Shown: piece by piece, positions 44,941 to 55,927 of the stretch
Numbering within the stretch: the stretch's first letter is position 1
Layout of the letters: each line of letters starts with the position of its first letter
Assembly: GCA_024449915.1 (NCBI GenBank)
Contig: JAMZAV010002187.1
Span: 1-64,000, forward strand
Length of the DNA: 64,000 bases
Reading direction: 5' to 3'
DNA from: Sweltsa coloradensis
Lineage: Eukaryota; Arthropoda; Insecta; Plecoptera; Chloroperlidae
Translations under genes and position numbers: made by a program
The notes under the pieces: generated by a model
Told to the model about the DNA's origin: nothing
Seen by the model: the letters and a program-made list of their open reading frames with translations, nothing else
The model's database searches: none

Positions 44941-45384
44941 TATGTCATTATATATTTTAAAAATATAGGTCTCGCATTGTTTTTAGGATGCTTTGTGCAA
45001 TTGAATGATTTTTGGTCCAGCAGTGTACTAAAAATATAACATCTTAGGTTCAATAGCGTCACTGACTAAAAAAGTTTAGAATATCTACCAAAGAGCTAAC
45101 AGGGCCTCGTTAGTCTGTTGTAAGAGAAGAAATGTGTGAATTGCTGTCCTCTTTTGGAAATCAGTTTTTTAACGGAATAGGATAGACGTTAAATAAATAT
45201 AAATAAATAAATAAAAGGGAAAGACCAACAGAGCCGGACAGTCTTTCACATCGAATAATAAATAATTTCACTGCTGATGAAATTATTTTATCCGAGAAAA
45301 CCTGACAAATATGTGACCATATCACTCTTGTACTATAAACAAAATCAGTGTATGTATATACGAAAATGTTCTAGCGCGAGACGG
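44941..45384. other. Spacer with a SINE-tail-like stretch
   Basis: 45,180-45,220 ends in ATAAATAAATAAATAAAA after GATAGACGTTAAATAAA, resembling a SINE tail, but no head is evident. Nothing else is recognised. Confidence 0.4.
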
Positions 45385-45485
45385 CTTTTACGCCTACAGG
45401 GTTGGCTTGGTCTGCTTTAAATTTACTGTGACTGACTTGGTATAGACTCTAAATACGAAGTTAATTATTTTGTAATTTATTTATT
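45385..45485 (+). mobile_element. S1 SINE tail fragment
   Basis: GCCTACAGGGTTGGCTTGGTC, TGACTTGGTATAGACTCTAAATA and an AT-rich end. Confidence 0.7.
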
Positions 45486-46290
45486 TACACCCGCATCAGC
45501 ACCACTACATCGTGCACTGTAGGATTCGTGTTTATTGCAGAAACTCAACAAAACTCTTATCGAATTCGTAAGTGCAGCTGCACTATAGCTCCATGGACAG
45601 ACAGACGGCCACACGAATTAAACTCTCGTAGAGGTAGAAGATGGAATCATACTGTAACCGTACGCCTTCCTTCGAGTGGACTTAGGTCTTTTTGGTATTA
45701 GTTGTTGGAATGAGTCTACCAGTGATCAAACTCTTTTGTCGGAGAATTATAATATAAATAATATAATACCTTGTTTTTTTTATGGATTGGGCTATAATTT
45801 ATTTAGATTCACAAAGAAATTTAATTCTAAAATACTTTAACCATCTTGTGACTTTGATTCAGTATTACCTCTGTTAAATAAAAATCTAGTGTTCTAGATT
45901 TATTATTGTATATTACGGCATTTAAATTCATTAAGTGGGTTGTGACGATTGCTTGAGCATTAGGCACTGACGCCATGAGAGATTGCCAATGCCACACACA
46001 AAATTCAAGTTTGCTGAGCTGTGATTGGTGGAAGACGTTTAGTTGGTCATTGGGACGCCGGTTGACCGGCCATCGTGTAGGACAGTCAGTGCTTGCAGGA
46101 GTCTTGTAGGAGGCAGTATTGCCGGAGAATAGAAAAGGAGACCCAGTGAGTTTTGGGTGTGTTGGGTTTCAGTGATGAATCTCTCTAGGGAGGAGAGATT
46201 CTAATAGTGAAAGAGTTACATCGTCAACGAGGGCTATCGCGAGGCTTACAAAGATAAAGAAGCATTACTAGAGAATCACGTTACGTGTGA
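45486..46290. other. Unassigned sequence
   Basis: No shared repeat was found. 45,950-46,290 is more GC-balanced than its surroundings and resembles transcribed or element sequence, but no frame is convincing. Confidence 0.4.
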
Positions 46291-46664
46291 TTAGCAATTG
46301 TGTGCCGGTAAAACGCGCGACGAGTTCGGCATATCAGAGGATTGATATTCAAGTTGTGTTAACTTACTGAAATCCACATTGGGATAGGCATTACGGGTTA
46401 AATAACGTGCTAAAGTGAAGTCAAAGGCAAAGTGATCTGTCTGCCGATGATAAGAAAATCCAGTTCTAGTAAAAGATCGTTTAGTTTTGTCATAACGGAG
46501 AATCGAGCGTCTAGGCCTACCAAGCCAACGAGTTGAGTGAACTGTAAAGCTAAGCGAGCTATGATCAGTAATATTGCAATCAATATACAAGTGACGGGAA
46601 TAGAATAGCTTTGATAGCTATTTCTATCGTTGATTAAAAAGTTGGGGCGACATTCACCTTTCAA
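46291..46664 (-). pseudogene. Overlapping minus-strand frames, possible decayed coding remnant
   Basis: A 99-codon frame (46,291-46,590; residues such as NITDHSSLSFTVHSTRWLGR and RNAYPNVDFSKLTQLEYQSS) overlaps an 84-codon frame one register away (46,410-46,664; start MKGECRPNFLINDRNSYQSY). The first part of the upstream frame and the whole of the downstream frame have protein-like composition. This would fit one coding region broken by a frameshift near 46,590-46,610. No family is recognised, and it may equally be a degraded retroelement or chance. Confidence 0.3.
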
Positions 46665-47071
46665 TTTGCGAGTGAATTAATAAAATCCCGGATGGAAAGT
46701 GAATCTGCGTGATAAAAGGAGCGATATTTGGCCGACCGTCACTACCAAAGTGAAGTTAAAGCAGGTCATAGTTTATGACAGAGTGAACGGGAATACGGGT
46801 CCTAGTAATAAAAGATGTAGAACTGTTTGACGAATATTATTCTACATAATAAATATCTAAAAGACCCCATTAGAAATATAAAGGCTTCGTTTTATATCGC
46901 CGGGAAATAAGATTGCAAAACTTTTTACAATGGCGAAACATGGCGCTAGTATGGTCTTCAATCTGAGAATTCGTGACGTCATACTGAAATGATGAGTCAA
47001 GCTGTGATTGGCTATTGATATCGATCAAAAATAGATCGATTGGATCACTACTAAAAATAAAGATGGCGTTG
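46665..47071. other. Unassigned sequence
   Basis: It continues the GC-balanced stretch up to the A2 insertion. No feature is recognised. Confidence 0.4.
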
Positions 47072-47848
47072 TTGGATGAGCGTAGCGAGCGTAGCGAGCG
47101 AAGCGAAGATTCCATTTCACTACATTGGAGAAAAAAATCCGGAATGTTTTTTTTTTCTTTCTTTTTTTTTTTTGTATTTTTGTCTGTTTGTCCACACGAT
47201 TCCGGCTAAACCGATAATCCGATTGCGATGAAATTTTATGGAGGCCTTCGAAATCTCTGAACTTAGAACTGCCACGTTTTGTGAGCGCAATCGAGAAAAT
47301 TTTGTCTCAGGAAAATCGCAATTTGACGATTTTTTTTCAATTTTTAAAAATTCTTCGACTTATAACACCTACATGCTTTATCCGATTTTAATGATTTTTG
47401 CACAGAACCTTTATTTTATGAATTTAGATATTTTTGTGAAATTTGAGCGCAATAGAAAAAATTATAATCATAAAAATCGAAATTTTACAGTTTTTTCTTT
47501 TTTAAACAACTCTTTGACTTATAACACCTACATGCTTTATCCGATCGTAATCATTTTTTCGCAGAACCTTTATTTTATGAATTAATATATTAGTGTAAAA
47601 TTTGAGCGCAATCGAGAAATTATTTCTTATGAAAATCGCAATTTTACGATTTTTTTAAACAATTACGATTAATTAAAAAAAATTAAAAAAATTAAGTTAA
47701 TTTTTCATTTAATTTAATTTAATTTAAAAAAATTTCAACTAAGTAATGATTTTGCCACAGAACAACAGAAAATTCGCATAACACATGGCAGCTCAATGCA
47801 CCAATTACGCTCATCCAACAACGCGGCGGGACTTAAGCGTTTTCCTAG
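47072..47848 (+). mobile_element. A2 element, full length
   Basis: 777 bp. 5' TTGGATGAGCGTAGCGAGCG; three internal TTATAACACCTACATGCTTT-type segments; 3' CGCTCATCCAACAACGCGGC, TTAAGCGTTTTCCTAG, then T. Confidence 0.85.
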
Positions 47849-48790
47849 TTTACATATTGCCGGGACATCTGTCAAAGTGCTATCTGACTGTATGAAGGTT
47901 TATTTGAACATTTCTTCGATTATTTGAACAATTTATACTCATTGAGAACTAATTAAGTGAGCTACAGAATTATAACAATTAAATCAAGATAATTGAAGTT
48001 CGATTATTTAAAAACTTCAAAACAAGAAGATCTACGAAGGATATTATCGTGGTAGGACAAGACCGAATCACAAGAGAATACAACGAGACTGGATTGTCAT
48101 TGCGTGTGGATTGGATTAAGCCGGACTGTTCTTCCACGGCATATTGGATGGAGGGGATGTCTTAAAGCTGACGAGTGATGAGTATTTTAAACCTATTTTA
48201 AAATTGCCGATCTGTTTAGGCCTAATATCACTAAAATTATCTTCAAGGGTCAAAGCTGTCAATCTGACACAACAAATAATAATATTAAAATTGTATGTAT
48301 TCTCTAGACAGAAATCAGTACTGATTAGGTAGGCAGAGGCTACATGTTATGTATTTCTCCTATTGAGAAACGTCTACTTTGGAAACGGAGAATACAGCCC
48401 AATCTATGAAGACGAGTCTACATTATTACTTTGTAATTACTGTTTTTACAACTGGTGGTATTTTTTCTATAAATTCCTTTCAGTGGGGTTTCGTCCGAAT
48501 AGCAGTGGTGTTCTCAATTTTGGTGGGATTGGTGAGTCTATGTTTTTGTGTATGATTGATAGAAATTCCCTGGCTTGGTAGAACCATCTCAGCATACACA
48601 TTAGGTAGAGTAGGTTTCTAGTTCCATGCTTAGCAATATTAGTGACTTGTTTAATTAGATTGACCGACCGGGTGAAGAGAACGTTGTAAGGGAGCGTAGC
48701 AGCCCTGTGAAGTTACAATGACACCCATGTGGAGCTTTTAATAATAATCACCCCAGGACCGGTGCGGTTACAATACCAACTTTTCACCTC
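47849..48790. other. Unassigned sequence after A2
   Basis: Mixed composition with frames up to 72 codons (for example 48,363-48,581) and no family signal. Together with 45.9-47.07 kb it may be one older element or gene region that A2 entered. I could not find matching long terminal repeats. Confidence 0.4.
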
Positions 48791-48794
48791 AAAC

Positions 48795-49165
48795 TTATTG
48801 CAACATATTGTTTTCTTCTTTATCTTGATTTTTATGATAAACTCAATTTAATAAGAGAGTTTACTCAAATTTGAGCCACCATTTTGTTTTATTCAATTTT
48901 TGCAAACTTTGCATTTTTTTATACTAAGTTAATAAAGTGAAAGGTATACAATACAAATTACTTGTACAATTTATCACTGTGTTTTATATGCTATAAAATT
49001 AAATCGCAGCGATCAAAACTATATTAAATTCACATTTTAATACAAATTTTAATCTGTCAGCTTTAACAATCCAGTGATGTATGTTAAACATCCCTGTGTT
49101 TGTTAAAAATTATCCTAAGGTATAAAAGTTGAACTGACATAAAGTTGACCCGGATTTCTTGATTA
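48795..49165 (+). repeat. Repeat G, copy 1
   Basis: Inverse of 53,390-53,700. Shared blocks are GAGTTTACTCAAATTTGAGCC, the CGATCAAAACTATATT-like block, TTTAACAATCxAGTGA, and GGTATAAAAGTTGAA with a CTTGATTATTA block, in order. Divergence is high. It is non-coding. Confidence 0.6.
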
Positions 49166-49483
49166 TTACTGTTTCAAAATGAGTAATTAAAATTTTAAAA
49201 TTTTGGATTTGAATGTTACATTTAATTTGCTTAATTTTCCTACCTTAAAATAGTCCTACATTTGTACAACTTCTTATAGCTATTTGAACCGTACACAGTC
49301 GATGAAATTTAAACCATAGCTGTGTATACATTTAAAATCCAATTATTAAGAGTTTTAACTTCAATTAATAGCACATTATTTAAAAATTTGCTCTAACTAT
49401 AACGCTATTGGTATGGGTATCAAGAGAAGCGTTTTGAAACAGCGGGCTAACAATATTTTTTATTATTATTATCATTATTATTA

Positions 49484-50246
49484 CTAGGAAAACGCTTAAG
49501 TCCCGCCGCGTTGTTGGATGAGCGTAATTGGTGCATTGAGCTGCCATGTGTTATGCGGATTTTCTGTTGTTGTGAAAAAATTACAATTAAGTTGAAGATT
49601 TGTTTTTATTAAATTGAATTAAATAAAAAATTAACTTAATTTTTTTATTATTCGTAACTTTAAAAAAGAAAAAAATCGTAAAATTGCGATTTTCATAAGA
49701 AATAATTATTCAATTGCGCTCAAATTTTACACGACAATATTTATTCATAAAATTAAGGTTCTGTGAATAAATTATTATAATAGGATAAAGTATGTAGGTG
49801 TCATAAGTCAAAGAATTTATTAAAAAGAAAAAAACTGTAAAATTTCGAATTTCATGAGAAATAATTCTTCGATTGCGCTCAAATTTCACACGAATATCTT
49901 AATTCATACAATTAAGGTTCTGTGAAAAAATCATTAAAATCGAATTGAGCATGTAGGCCTAGGTGTTATAAATCGAAGAATAGTTTTAAAAATAGAAAAA
50001 AATCGTAAAATTGCGATTTTCATGAGAAATAATTTTCCGATTGCGCTCAAAAACGTAGCAGTTCTAAGTTCAGATATTTCGAAGGCCTCCATAAAATTTC
50101 ATTGCAATTAAAGTATCTGTTTAGCCGGAATCGTGTTAACAAACACACAATAATACATACAGAAAAAAAAACATTCCGGATTTTTTTCTCCAGTGAAGTG
50201 AAATGGAATCTTCGCTTCGCTTGCTAAGCTCGCTAAGCTCATCCAA
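49484..50246 (-). mobile_element. A2 element, full length
   Basis: 763 bp on the minus strand. The 3' terminus CTAGGAAAACGCTTAAGTCC is at 49,484, CGCGTTGTTGGATGAGCG follows, and the 5' terminus is at 50,246. The GC palindrome near the 5' end is rearranged (CGCTTCGCTTGCTAAGCTCG). It sits directly against the 3' end of the R-a element. Confidence 0.8.
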
Positions 50247-50249
50247 ATA

Positions 50250-51857
50250 TTTTTATTTACATGTATCCACATCTTGGTACAAACCGGTACTAGTAAATGC
50301 AATGTATTGCGGACTATGTCAAGCAATACATGTGCCTATAATAATAACAAAACATTCAAATTCAAAACTGATCTAAAATATATACAGTATTCAACATAAC
50401 ATTCAAATCAAAACTAATCTTTGTCTTTACAAAATATACAACAAAAAATGGTTTTATAAAACATTGTCATTGAGGAATTTTCGGACTATATGGCATGTAC
50501 AAATTATAACCGCTTTCTGCATTTTGATGAATAAATTCTTGTTAATGTCCAGTTGGTGTAAACTATTGTGTAGGTTGTGTGGTATAACTGCCGTGGCTGA
50601 CACAATAATTTGTATTATAGTGACTTGATCTTGTTTATACATTTTCTTTTTTTCTTGTCTTAAGTCAAAGTAGCGGCTAACTTTTCTGTCCCACGTTTTC
50701 AATATTTTGGCTTAGTGGAATTGCTACATCAATAATAAATGTTTGCCCTTTTGATTTATCCGTTTAAATAATATCAGGCCTATTATGTTGTATCATCTTA
50801 TATGGAATAACAGCTCGATCATAATAGAGTTTCCAATTACAATTTTCTAATACCTTTTCAGGTTGGTACTTTTACTACGGTATTGGTACGATGTTCTCCA
50901 GTAACGAACACTTTTGGGCCAGATGTTGGTGAATTATGTTGGCAACTTGATTATGTCTGTGCAAGTAGTCTGACTGAGCTAGAAGTTTACATCCCGATAT
51001 TACATGGTCCATGGTCTCATTGGTCAAATAGCACTTCTACATTTATCATCCAGAATAATGTCTTGTCTATAATGATGTGCTTCTTGTAATTTCGTGTAGC
51101 AATTACTTGATCCTGTATGGCCATGAAAAATCCCTCTGTTTCGCCAAATAAATCGCCTACTTGTTACCATTTATTGGATATACATCAGTGTCTACATAAT
51201 CATGATGCAATTCTGTGTGATGTCTCCCATGCAGTATCTTAAGTTTCCACATTCCTTCTTTCATATCATCACTTATGAGATTGTCTGCAAAATTGTCATC
51301 ATTATGCAGATCTAATGGTGTGAGGTTGACATCCGCTTGCTCTACAGCTGTATGTAATCGCGAAGTACTTTTACTATAGAAGAATTCCCTTTACAAATTG
51401 ATTTGCTTAATACGTGCATTATGTAAACCAGTAATCCCTCTTCCACCACGTAACCTAGACAATGTCGTCCGTTCGACCGCCGCTCTGGGGTGATGAAGTC
51501 GGTATTCTGTTAGAAGAGTTCTTGTTCTTCGATTAATTTCTTGCATCACTCTTTGTGTCCAGGTTAAAATACCGAAAGATACATTAAAACTGGTACCGCA
51601 TAAGTATTTATTGCTTTTACTTTATTTTTCCCGTTTAAATTTGATGCCAGTATTTCTTTCACTCTCTTCACAAAAGCTTGATGAATCGGTTCAGCTTGAA
51701 TGAACCCAAGGTATTTATACACCTCACCTTCTACCATTCCTTCAATAACAATTTCACCCGATAGTTGAACACCATGTGAAGCTTGAACTTTGCCCTTATT
51801 GACACATAATATTTTACACTTTTCTAATCCAAATTCCATTTGAATATCTTGGCTAAA
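50250..51857 (-). mobile_element. R-a non-LTR retrotransposon fragment, cleaner copy
   Basis: On the minus strand a frame at 51,564-51,839 covers the post-active-site RT segment (MEFGLEKCKILCVNKGK... KYLGFIQAEP) and ends after VPVLMY. One register away the next block encodes TEYRLHHPRAAVERT-like residues (~51,450-51,505), so a single-base shift near 51,585 breaks it. A C-terminal frame at 50,454-50,702 carries IIVSATAVIPHNLHN and ends CHIVRKFLND. The 3' UTR ends AAATAAAAATA at 50,250. RT catalytic motifs are missing because the 5' end is cut at the (ATT)n tract. Confidence 0.8.
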
Positions 51858-51858
51858 C

Positions 51859-51954
<96 letters not shown>

Positions 51955-51970
51955 TCTATTATTATTATTA
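51857..51970. repeat. (ATT)n tract of ~113 bp
   Basis: Almost pure TTA triplets with one TTATTTC interruption. It lies between the R-a 5' truncation point and an A1 5' end. The poly-Tyr and poly-Asn open frames across it are artefacts. Confidence 0.95.
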
Positions 51971-52742
51971 TTGGATGAGCGTAGCGAGCGAAGCGAGTGA
52001 AGCGAAGACTTCAATTTCACTGACCCCCCAAAAAATTTAGCTCGGGTGTTTTTTTTTTTTTTTTTTTTTTTTCTGTTTGTTCGCTCTCTACCGGGCAAAC
52101 GGCATATCCGATCTTGATGAAAATTTGACAGGACCTTCGAAATCTCTAAACTTAGACTTGCTACGTTTTTGGGTACAATCGAAGAAATATTTCTCATAAA
52201 TATCGTACTTTTACGATTTTTTTCGATTTTTAGTGCGATATTTTCGTGACATTTGGGCCGATTCTGACCAAACGGGTGGGCCTATAACGTTCATATTTCA
52301 CATGGACATTAAGGTAATAGTAATGTATTGCTTTCTGAAAGAAAAAGTTGAAAAAGTTAGCCAGAATCTATAGAAATAAAGCTTTTAATATAAGTTTTTT
52401 GATTTTTTGTGCGATATTTTCGTGTCATTTGGGCCAATTCTGACCAAACGGGTGGGGCTACAACGTTCATATTATAAATGGACATTAAGGTTATGGTGAT
52501 GTAGTACCTTTTGAAAGAAAAAGTTGAAAAAGTTATCCAGAATTCATAGAAATAAAGCTTTTAATATAAGTTTTTTACGGTAAATAACACCAATTGACAG
52601 GAAACAAAAGAAACTAGACAACAATCACCTACAATGCGTAGGCAGCAAAACAAAGCACATGAAAAAGTAAAGATATCCCACAGAAACTAAAAACTTTAAA
52701 AAGTTCATCCATCAACGCGGCGGGACTTTAGCGTTTTCCTAG
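51971..52742 (+). mobile_element. A1 element with 176-bp internal tandem duplication
   Basis: 772 bp. GTGCGATATTTTCGTG occurs at 52,233 and 52,409, and the 176-bp segment between (GACCAAACGGGTGG ... AAAGCTTTTAATATAAG) is repeated with few differences. Normal A1 ends: TTGGATGAGCGTAGCGAGCG and GCGTTTTCCTAG, then T. Confidence 0.85.
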
Positions 52743-53389
52743 TTATTATCATTATTTTTATTAATTTTTTTGCTGACAGATGTAGCTCTGGCGTAACGCA
52801 CGAAATCCTCGGATTGTCAGCCGCCATCGGCAATCCTGACCGAAAGAGTTTGTCAAAGTTTTATTTTCATTACTGGGAATGCAAGGGATTGATTCCTTTC
52901 CAACAGTTCATCATTCTCTTCACAACTATTATTACTCAAAAACACATTGTCGACACCTCAAGAGATGACACGGGGACGATTTTGATGCCCCGTGACCTTG
53001 GAGGATAATGAACCAAAAATATGTTGGCCATTATTGACGTACTCCACGGATTTTGTTTTGTAATTTGGGCAATTGTTTAAGACAAAATATGCTGACTACC
53101 AAAAAGGGGTGTGATTTTGAAATGCATATTTTTGAATACGCTGTTATAGGGCCATTCTAGGTTGGTACGATTTTCTAGAATCTATGTGGAACAAAAAAGA
53201 AGAAGATTAAAGTCGATTTTAACAAATTCTAAAAATATCAATTTTCACACATTTCTGGGTAAAAAAATTGGAAAAATTGGTGTAAAATCACAGTCACATG
53301 AGGTAAAAAATATTTTGGGGGTAATAACCTCTTAAACGCAGGAAAATGTAGCATCCAACATTAATTAATTATTAATAACTTATTTAATT
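52743..53389. repeat. Unassigned, includes diverged repeat F copy 2
   Basis: 53,000-53,150 resembles 39,290-39,480. A 64-codon frame at 52,814-53,008 has no family signal. Confidence 0.4.
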
Positions 53390-53700
53390 ACAATAATAAT
53401 CAAGTAAACTGAGTAAAATTCATGTCAATTTAACTTTTATACCTGAGGACAAAAATTTGTAACGTACAATTGGATTTTTAACATTTCACTTGATTGTTAA
53501 AGACGACATAATTTCCATAATTTGTATTTTATTAAAATGTGTAACTTATTCAATATAGTTTGATGTTTGATCGCTGTGATTTATTTGTATTGTTTATACA
53601 ACACATACATAAATGATATAAACAACTTACAAAGTAAATAAAAACAAAATAGCGGCTCAAATTCGAGTAAACTTTTTTATTTTCTTATTGCAATTTGTTT
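53390..53700 (-). repeat. Repeat G, copy 2 (inverted)
   Basis: Inverse partner of 48,795-49,165. The two lie ~4.3 kb apart and flank A2, R-a, (ATT)n and A1. Confidence 0.6.
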
Positions 53701-53780
53701 GAAGTTACGTCCCTTTTTGACGTAGTATGATTCCAAAGAGTACAAGAATGTATAAAACACGATCAAATACAATCTCATTC

Positions 53781-53905
53781 TCAGTCGATTGCGTCGGGGC
53801 CTGCAGGGTTGGCTTGGTCGCTTTGATTTAAAGTCCCCCACTGAAAATCAGTTATATAACTGAGTGGGTAGACTCTAAATAAAAAATTATTTATTTATAT
53901 TATTT
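53781..53905 (+). mobile_element. S1 SINE 3' part
   Basis: GTCGATTGCGTCGGGGCCTG, GGCTTGGTCGCTTTGAT, an intact tail hairpin CACTGAAAATCAGTTATATA with ACTGAGTGGG, and GACTCTAAATAAA. Confidence 0.8.
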
Positions 53906-53914
53906 AATTTCATT

Positions 53915-54130
53915 TTTCGGGGAATACTCCCGGTGGTGTAACTGATTTTATGTTAATCAACCCAGAAAATTTACAAAATCCATCTCAGCGGGGTATTGAA
54001 CCCCGGTCTACAATGCCCCAACAATCCAGATGTTGTAAAGTTAACGGTTTTGGGAGCTTAGGGCAGCTTCGAACCGGCAATCGGGAGACCGGGGTTCGAT
54101 ACCCCGCTGAGATAGATATTTTATTTCTGT
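53915..54130. mobile_element. S2 SINE inverted dimer
   Basis: The inverted head (CATCTCAGCGGGGTATTGAA ...) and the plus-strand head (GGCAGCTTCGAACCGGCAAT, GGGGTTCGATACCCCGC at ~54,093-54,109) share the CTCAGCGGGGTAT-type sequence and pair as a long palindrome across ~100 bp. The same design occurs at 62,065-62,395. Confidence 0.65.
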
Positions 54131-54700
54131 ATTGATTTACATAAAAATAATCAAATTTGCCTCCATCTGTTCGGCACCATGCCTTACAGCACCGCCACCC
54201 CTAGGATCGAATGTTACAGGGTACAAATGTAAGGTTTAGGGCGGTTTCGAATTCTAGGGCGGAAGCTCGACGGGCCTATAAATAATTCTTTAGAACAGCC
54301 CATGAAACAATAATAAATGTTTCTGGAAAATGATGTATACTGGTGCAATGGGGAGTCTAAGGGGGGGTGCTCTCCAGCTAGTGCTGGTCTGGAGCGCATA
54401 GCTCCAGAACTGTTTTGTTTTTTTAATTTCCATATGGTGGCATTTTACTTGTTTTTAGTGTGCTTTTGCCGATAATAATTTATAATTTTTTTCAATTTAA
54501 AGTAAACTTCCTTTTCATTCACAACAAGATTGGGTAAATGAAAATAATTTTTACAACTCAAACATTGCAATTATGTAAACTGCCGCAGTGTGTTACAACT
54601 TACGACATTATTTTGACTTCACGGAAAAAAAGAGTGACTGAGTGTGTGGACGCGTCCGCCCCCAAAATAACCACTGAATTCTACCAAAAGCTTTAGCCAA
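54131..54700. other. Unassigned sequence
   Basis: It includes GC-richer patches (GGGGTGCTCTCCAGCTAGTG at ~54,366) and no recognised repeat. A stretch with GACGCGTCCGCCCCC at ~54,650 begins the CpG-richer run before the exon candidate. Confidence 0.4.
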
Positions 54701-54843
54701 GGTCTTGATTTGCGTCATAATACGTCATCAATCTTCGGAGACGTAACAAGTAGCGTCCGAATAGTCGCGCGCATGAAGAGTTTCAAAGAGGTGAAGTAAT
54801 AAGAACAAGGATTAAAAAAGCACACTTGATATTGGTATAGAAA
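54701..54843 (+). promoter_or_regulatory. Candidate promoter / 5' UTR upstream of first exon
   Basis: TGCGTCA at 54,711-54,717 and TACGTCA at 54,721-54,727 resemble CRE/ATF sites. Several CpG sites (AGTCGCGCGC near 54,763) cluster in otherwise AT-rich DNA. No TATA box is placed convincingly. Confidence 0.3.
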
Positions 54844-54886
54844 ATGGCGGCTGTTATTGACGCGTGCGACAACTTGACAATCAACT
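54844..54886 (+). CDS. Candidate first coding exon with splice donor
   Basis: AAAATGGCGGC is a strong metazoan start context (A at -3, G at +4). The frame encodes MAAVIDACDNLTIN and reaches a consensus splice donor GTAAGT at 54,887-54,892, ending in phase 1. Read through, the frame stops within seven more codons, which suits an exon-intron boundary. The rest of the gene would lie downstream on the plus strand, probably beyond large introns; I did not find exon 2. A 14-residue peptide cannot be assigned to a family, and chance is possible. Confidence 0.35.
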
Positions 54887-54892
54887 GTAAGT

Positions 54893-55385
54893 TTATTGGT
54901 TTGGACTAAGGACCTCATGAGAACCAAAATGACCAAAATTACAATTACTATCAATATTATATTATATAATGCAATTGGCTTATTATATGACTGGGCTATA
55001 CACTATACAGTACCTGTACAGTCCATATTTTCGTTTTTCCCTGCACTTATTGATTATTCCACGACGGTGGGGCCTTAATCCACCCTCCGTCTCGTATACA
55101 CCCTCCCACCCTCCCACCACCCACACGCAGTGCGAACTCGGCTTATTTCGGATGAGTATTAGTCTAATTCGTGTCCTGCCCAATCAGCTGACCCTAGCAC
55201 ACAATAGCTAAGCCCAAGATGCGACAAGACAGAGCAGTAACGGGTTTAAAGAGTTGCACAGTCTAGCTGTGTAAATGTATGTAACCCTTGGCCTGCGTGG
55301 TGACCCGGGATCTGACACATTCATTTGATAACGCTCGTACTTGTATTAAAACTAAGCCTCTTCTCAAACACTTTTTCTAGTCCCG
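54893..55385. other. Putative intron / unassigned
   Basis: It contains a CACCCTCCCACCCTCCCACC run at ~55,099-55,120 and no shared repeats. A CTAG at 55,377 precedes a degraded A1 3' end. Confidence 0.4.
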
Positions 55386-55915
55386 TTTATGGATGAGCTT
55401 TTTTGAAAGTTTTAAGGATGCGTGGGATCTTTTTACTTTTAAAAGTGCTTTTTGAACGCATTGTAGGTGATTATTGTCAAGTTTCTATTGTTACTTGTTA
55501 ATTGGTACTTTATACCAAAACAAACTGATATTAAAACCATTATTTCGATGTATTCTGGCAAAAACTTTCAACTTTTTCTTTCAAAAGTACTACATCACCA
55601 TAACCTTGATATCCATGTAAAATTAATATATAAACCTTGTAGCTGTACCCGTTTAATCAGAATCGGCCTAAATGTTACGAAAATATCGCACTAAAAAATC
55701 GAAAAAAAAACCGTAAAATCTTCGATTGTACCAAAAAACGTCACCGGTCTAAGTTAAGAGATTTCCAAGGTCCCCTCCAATTTTCATCACTATCGGACAT
55801 GCCGTTTGCCCGGTAGAGAGCAAACAAACAGACAAAAAAACAAACCAAAAAAAAAAAAAATGAGCTAAATTTTTTGGGGGTCAGTGAAATTGAAGTCTTC
55901 GCTTCGCTCATCCAA
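55386..55915 (-). mobile_element. A1 element, degraded 3' end
   Basis: The 5' end is intact at 55,915 (GAAGTCTTCGCTTCGCTCAT). At the other end TTATGGATGAGCTTTTTTG is present but the hairpin and CTAG are replaced by TCTAGTCCCG-like sequence. Confidence 0.75.
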
Positions 55916-55927
55916 AATGCAAGTATA

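Noticed and set aside
45900..48790. LTR retrotransposon split by A2
   Set aside because: I looked for matching direct terminal repeats, a primer-binding site and gag/pol motifs and could not support any.
51840..52197. Long open frames of poly-Tyr and poly-Asn
   Set aside because: They are translations of the (ATT)n tract in both directions; the extensions run into A1 element sequence. The same applies at 13,357-13,539 and 15,769-16,116.
17468..52742. Canonical Helitron
   Set aside because: The 3' CTAG followed by T fits, but the 5' ends do not begin TC. The subterminal inverted repeats and T-T flanks fit the Helentron/Helitron2 branch better.
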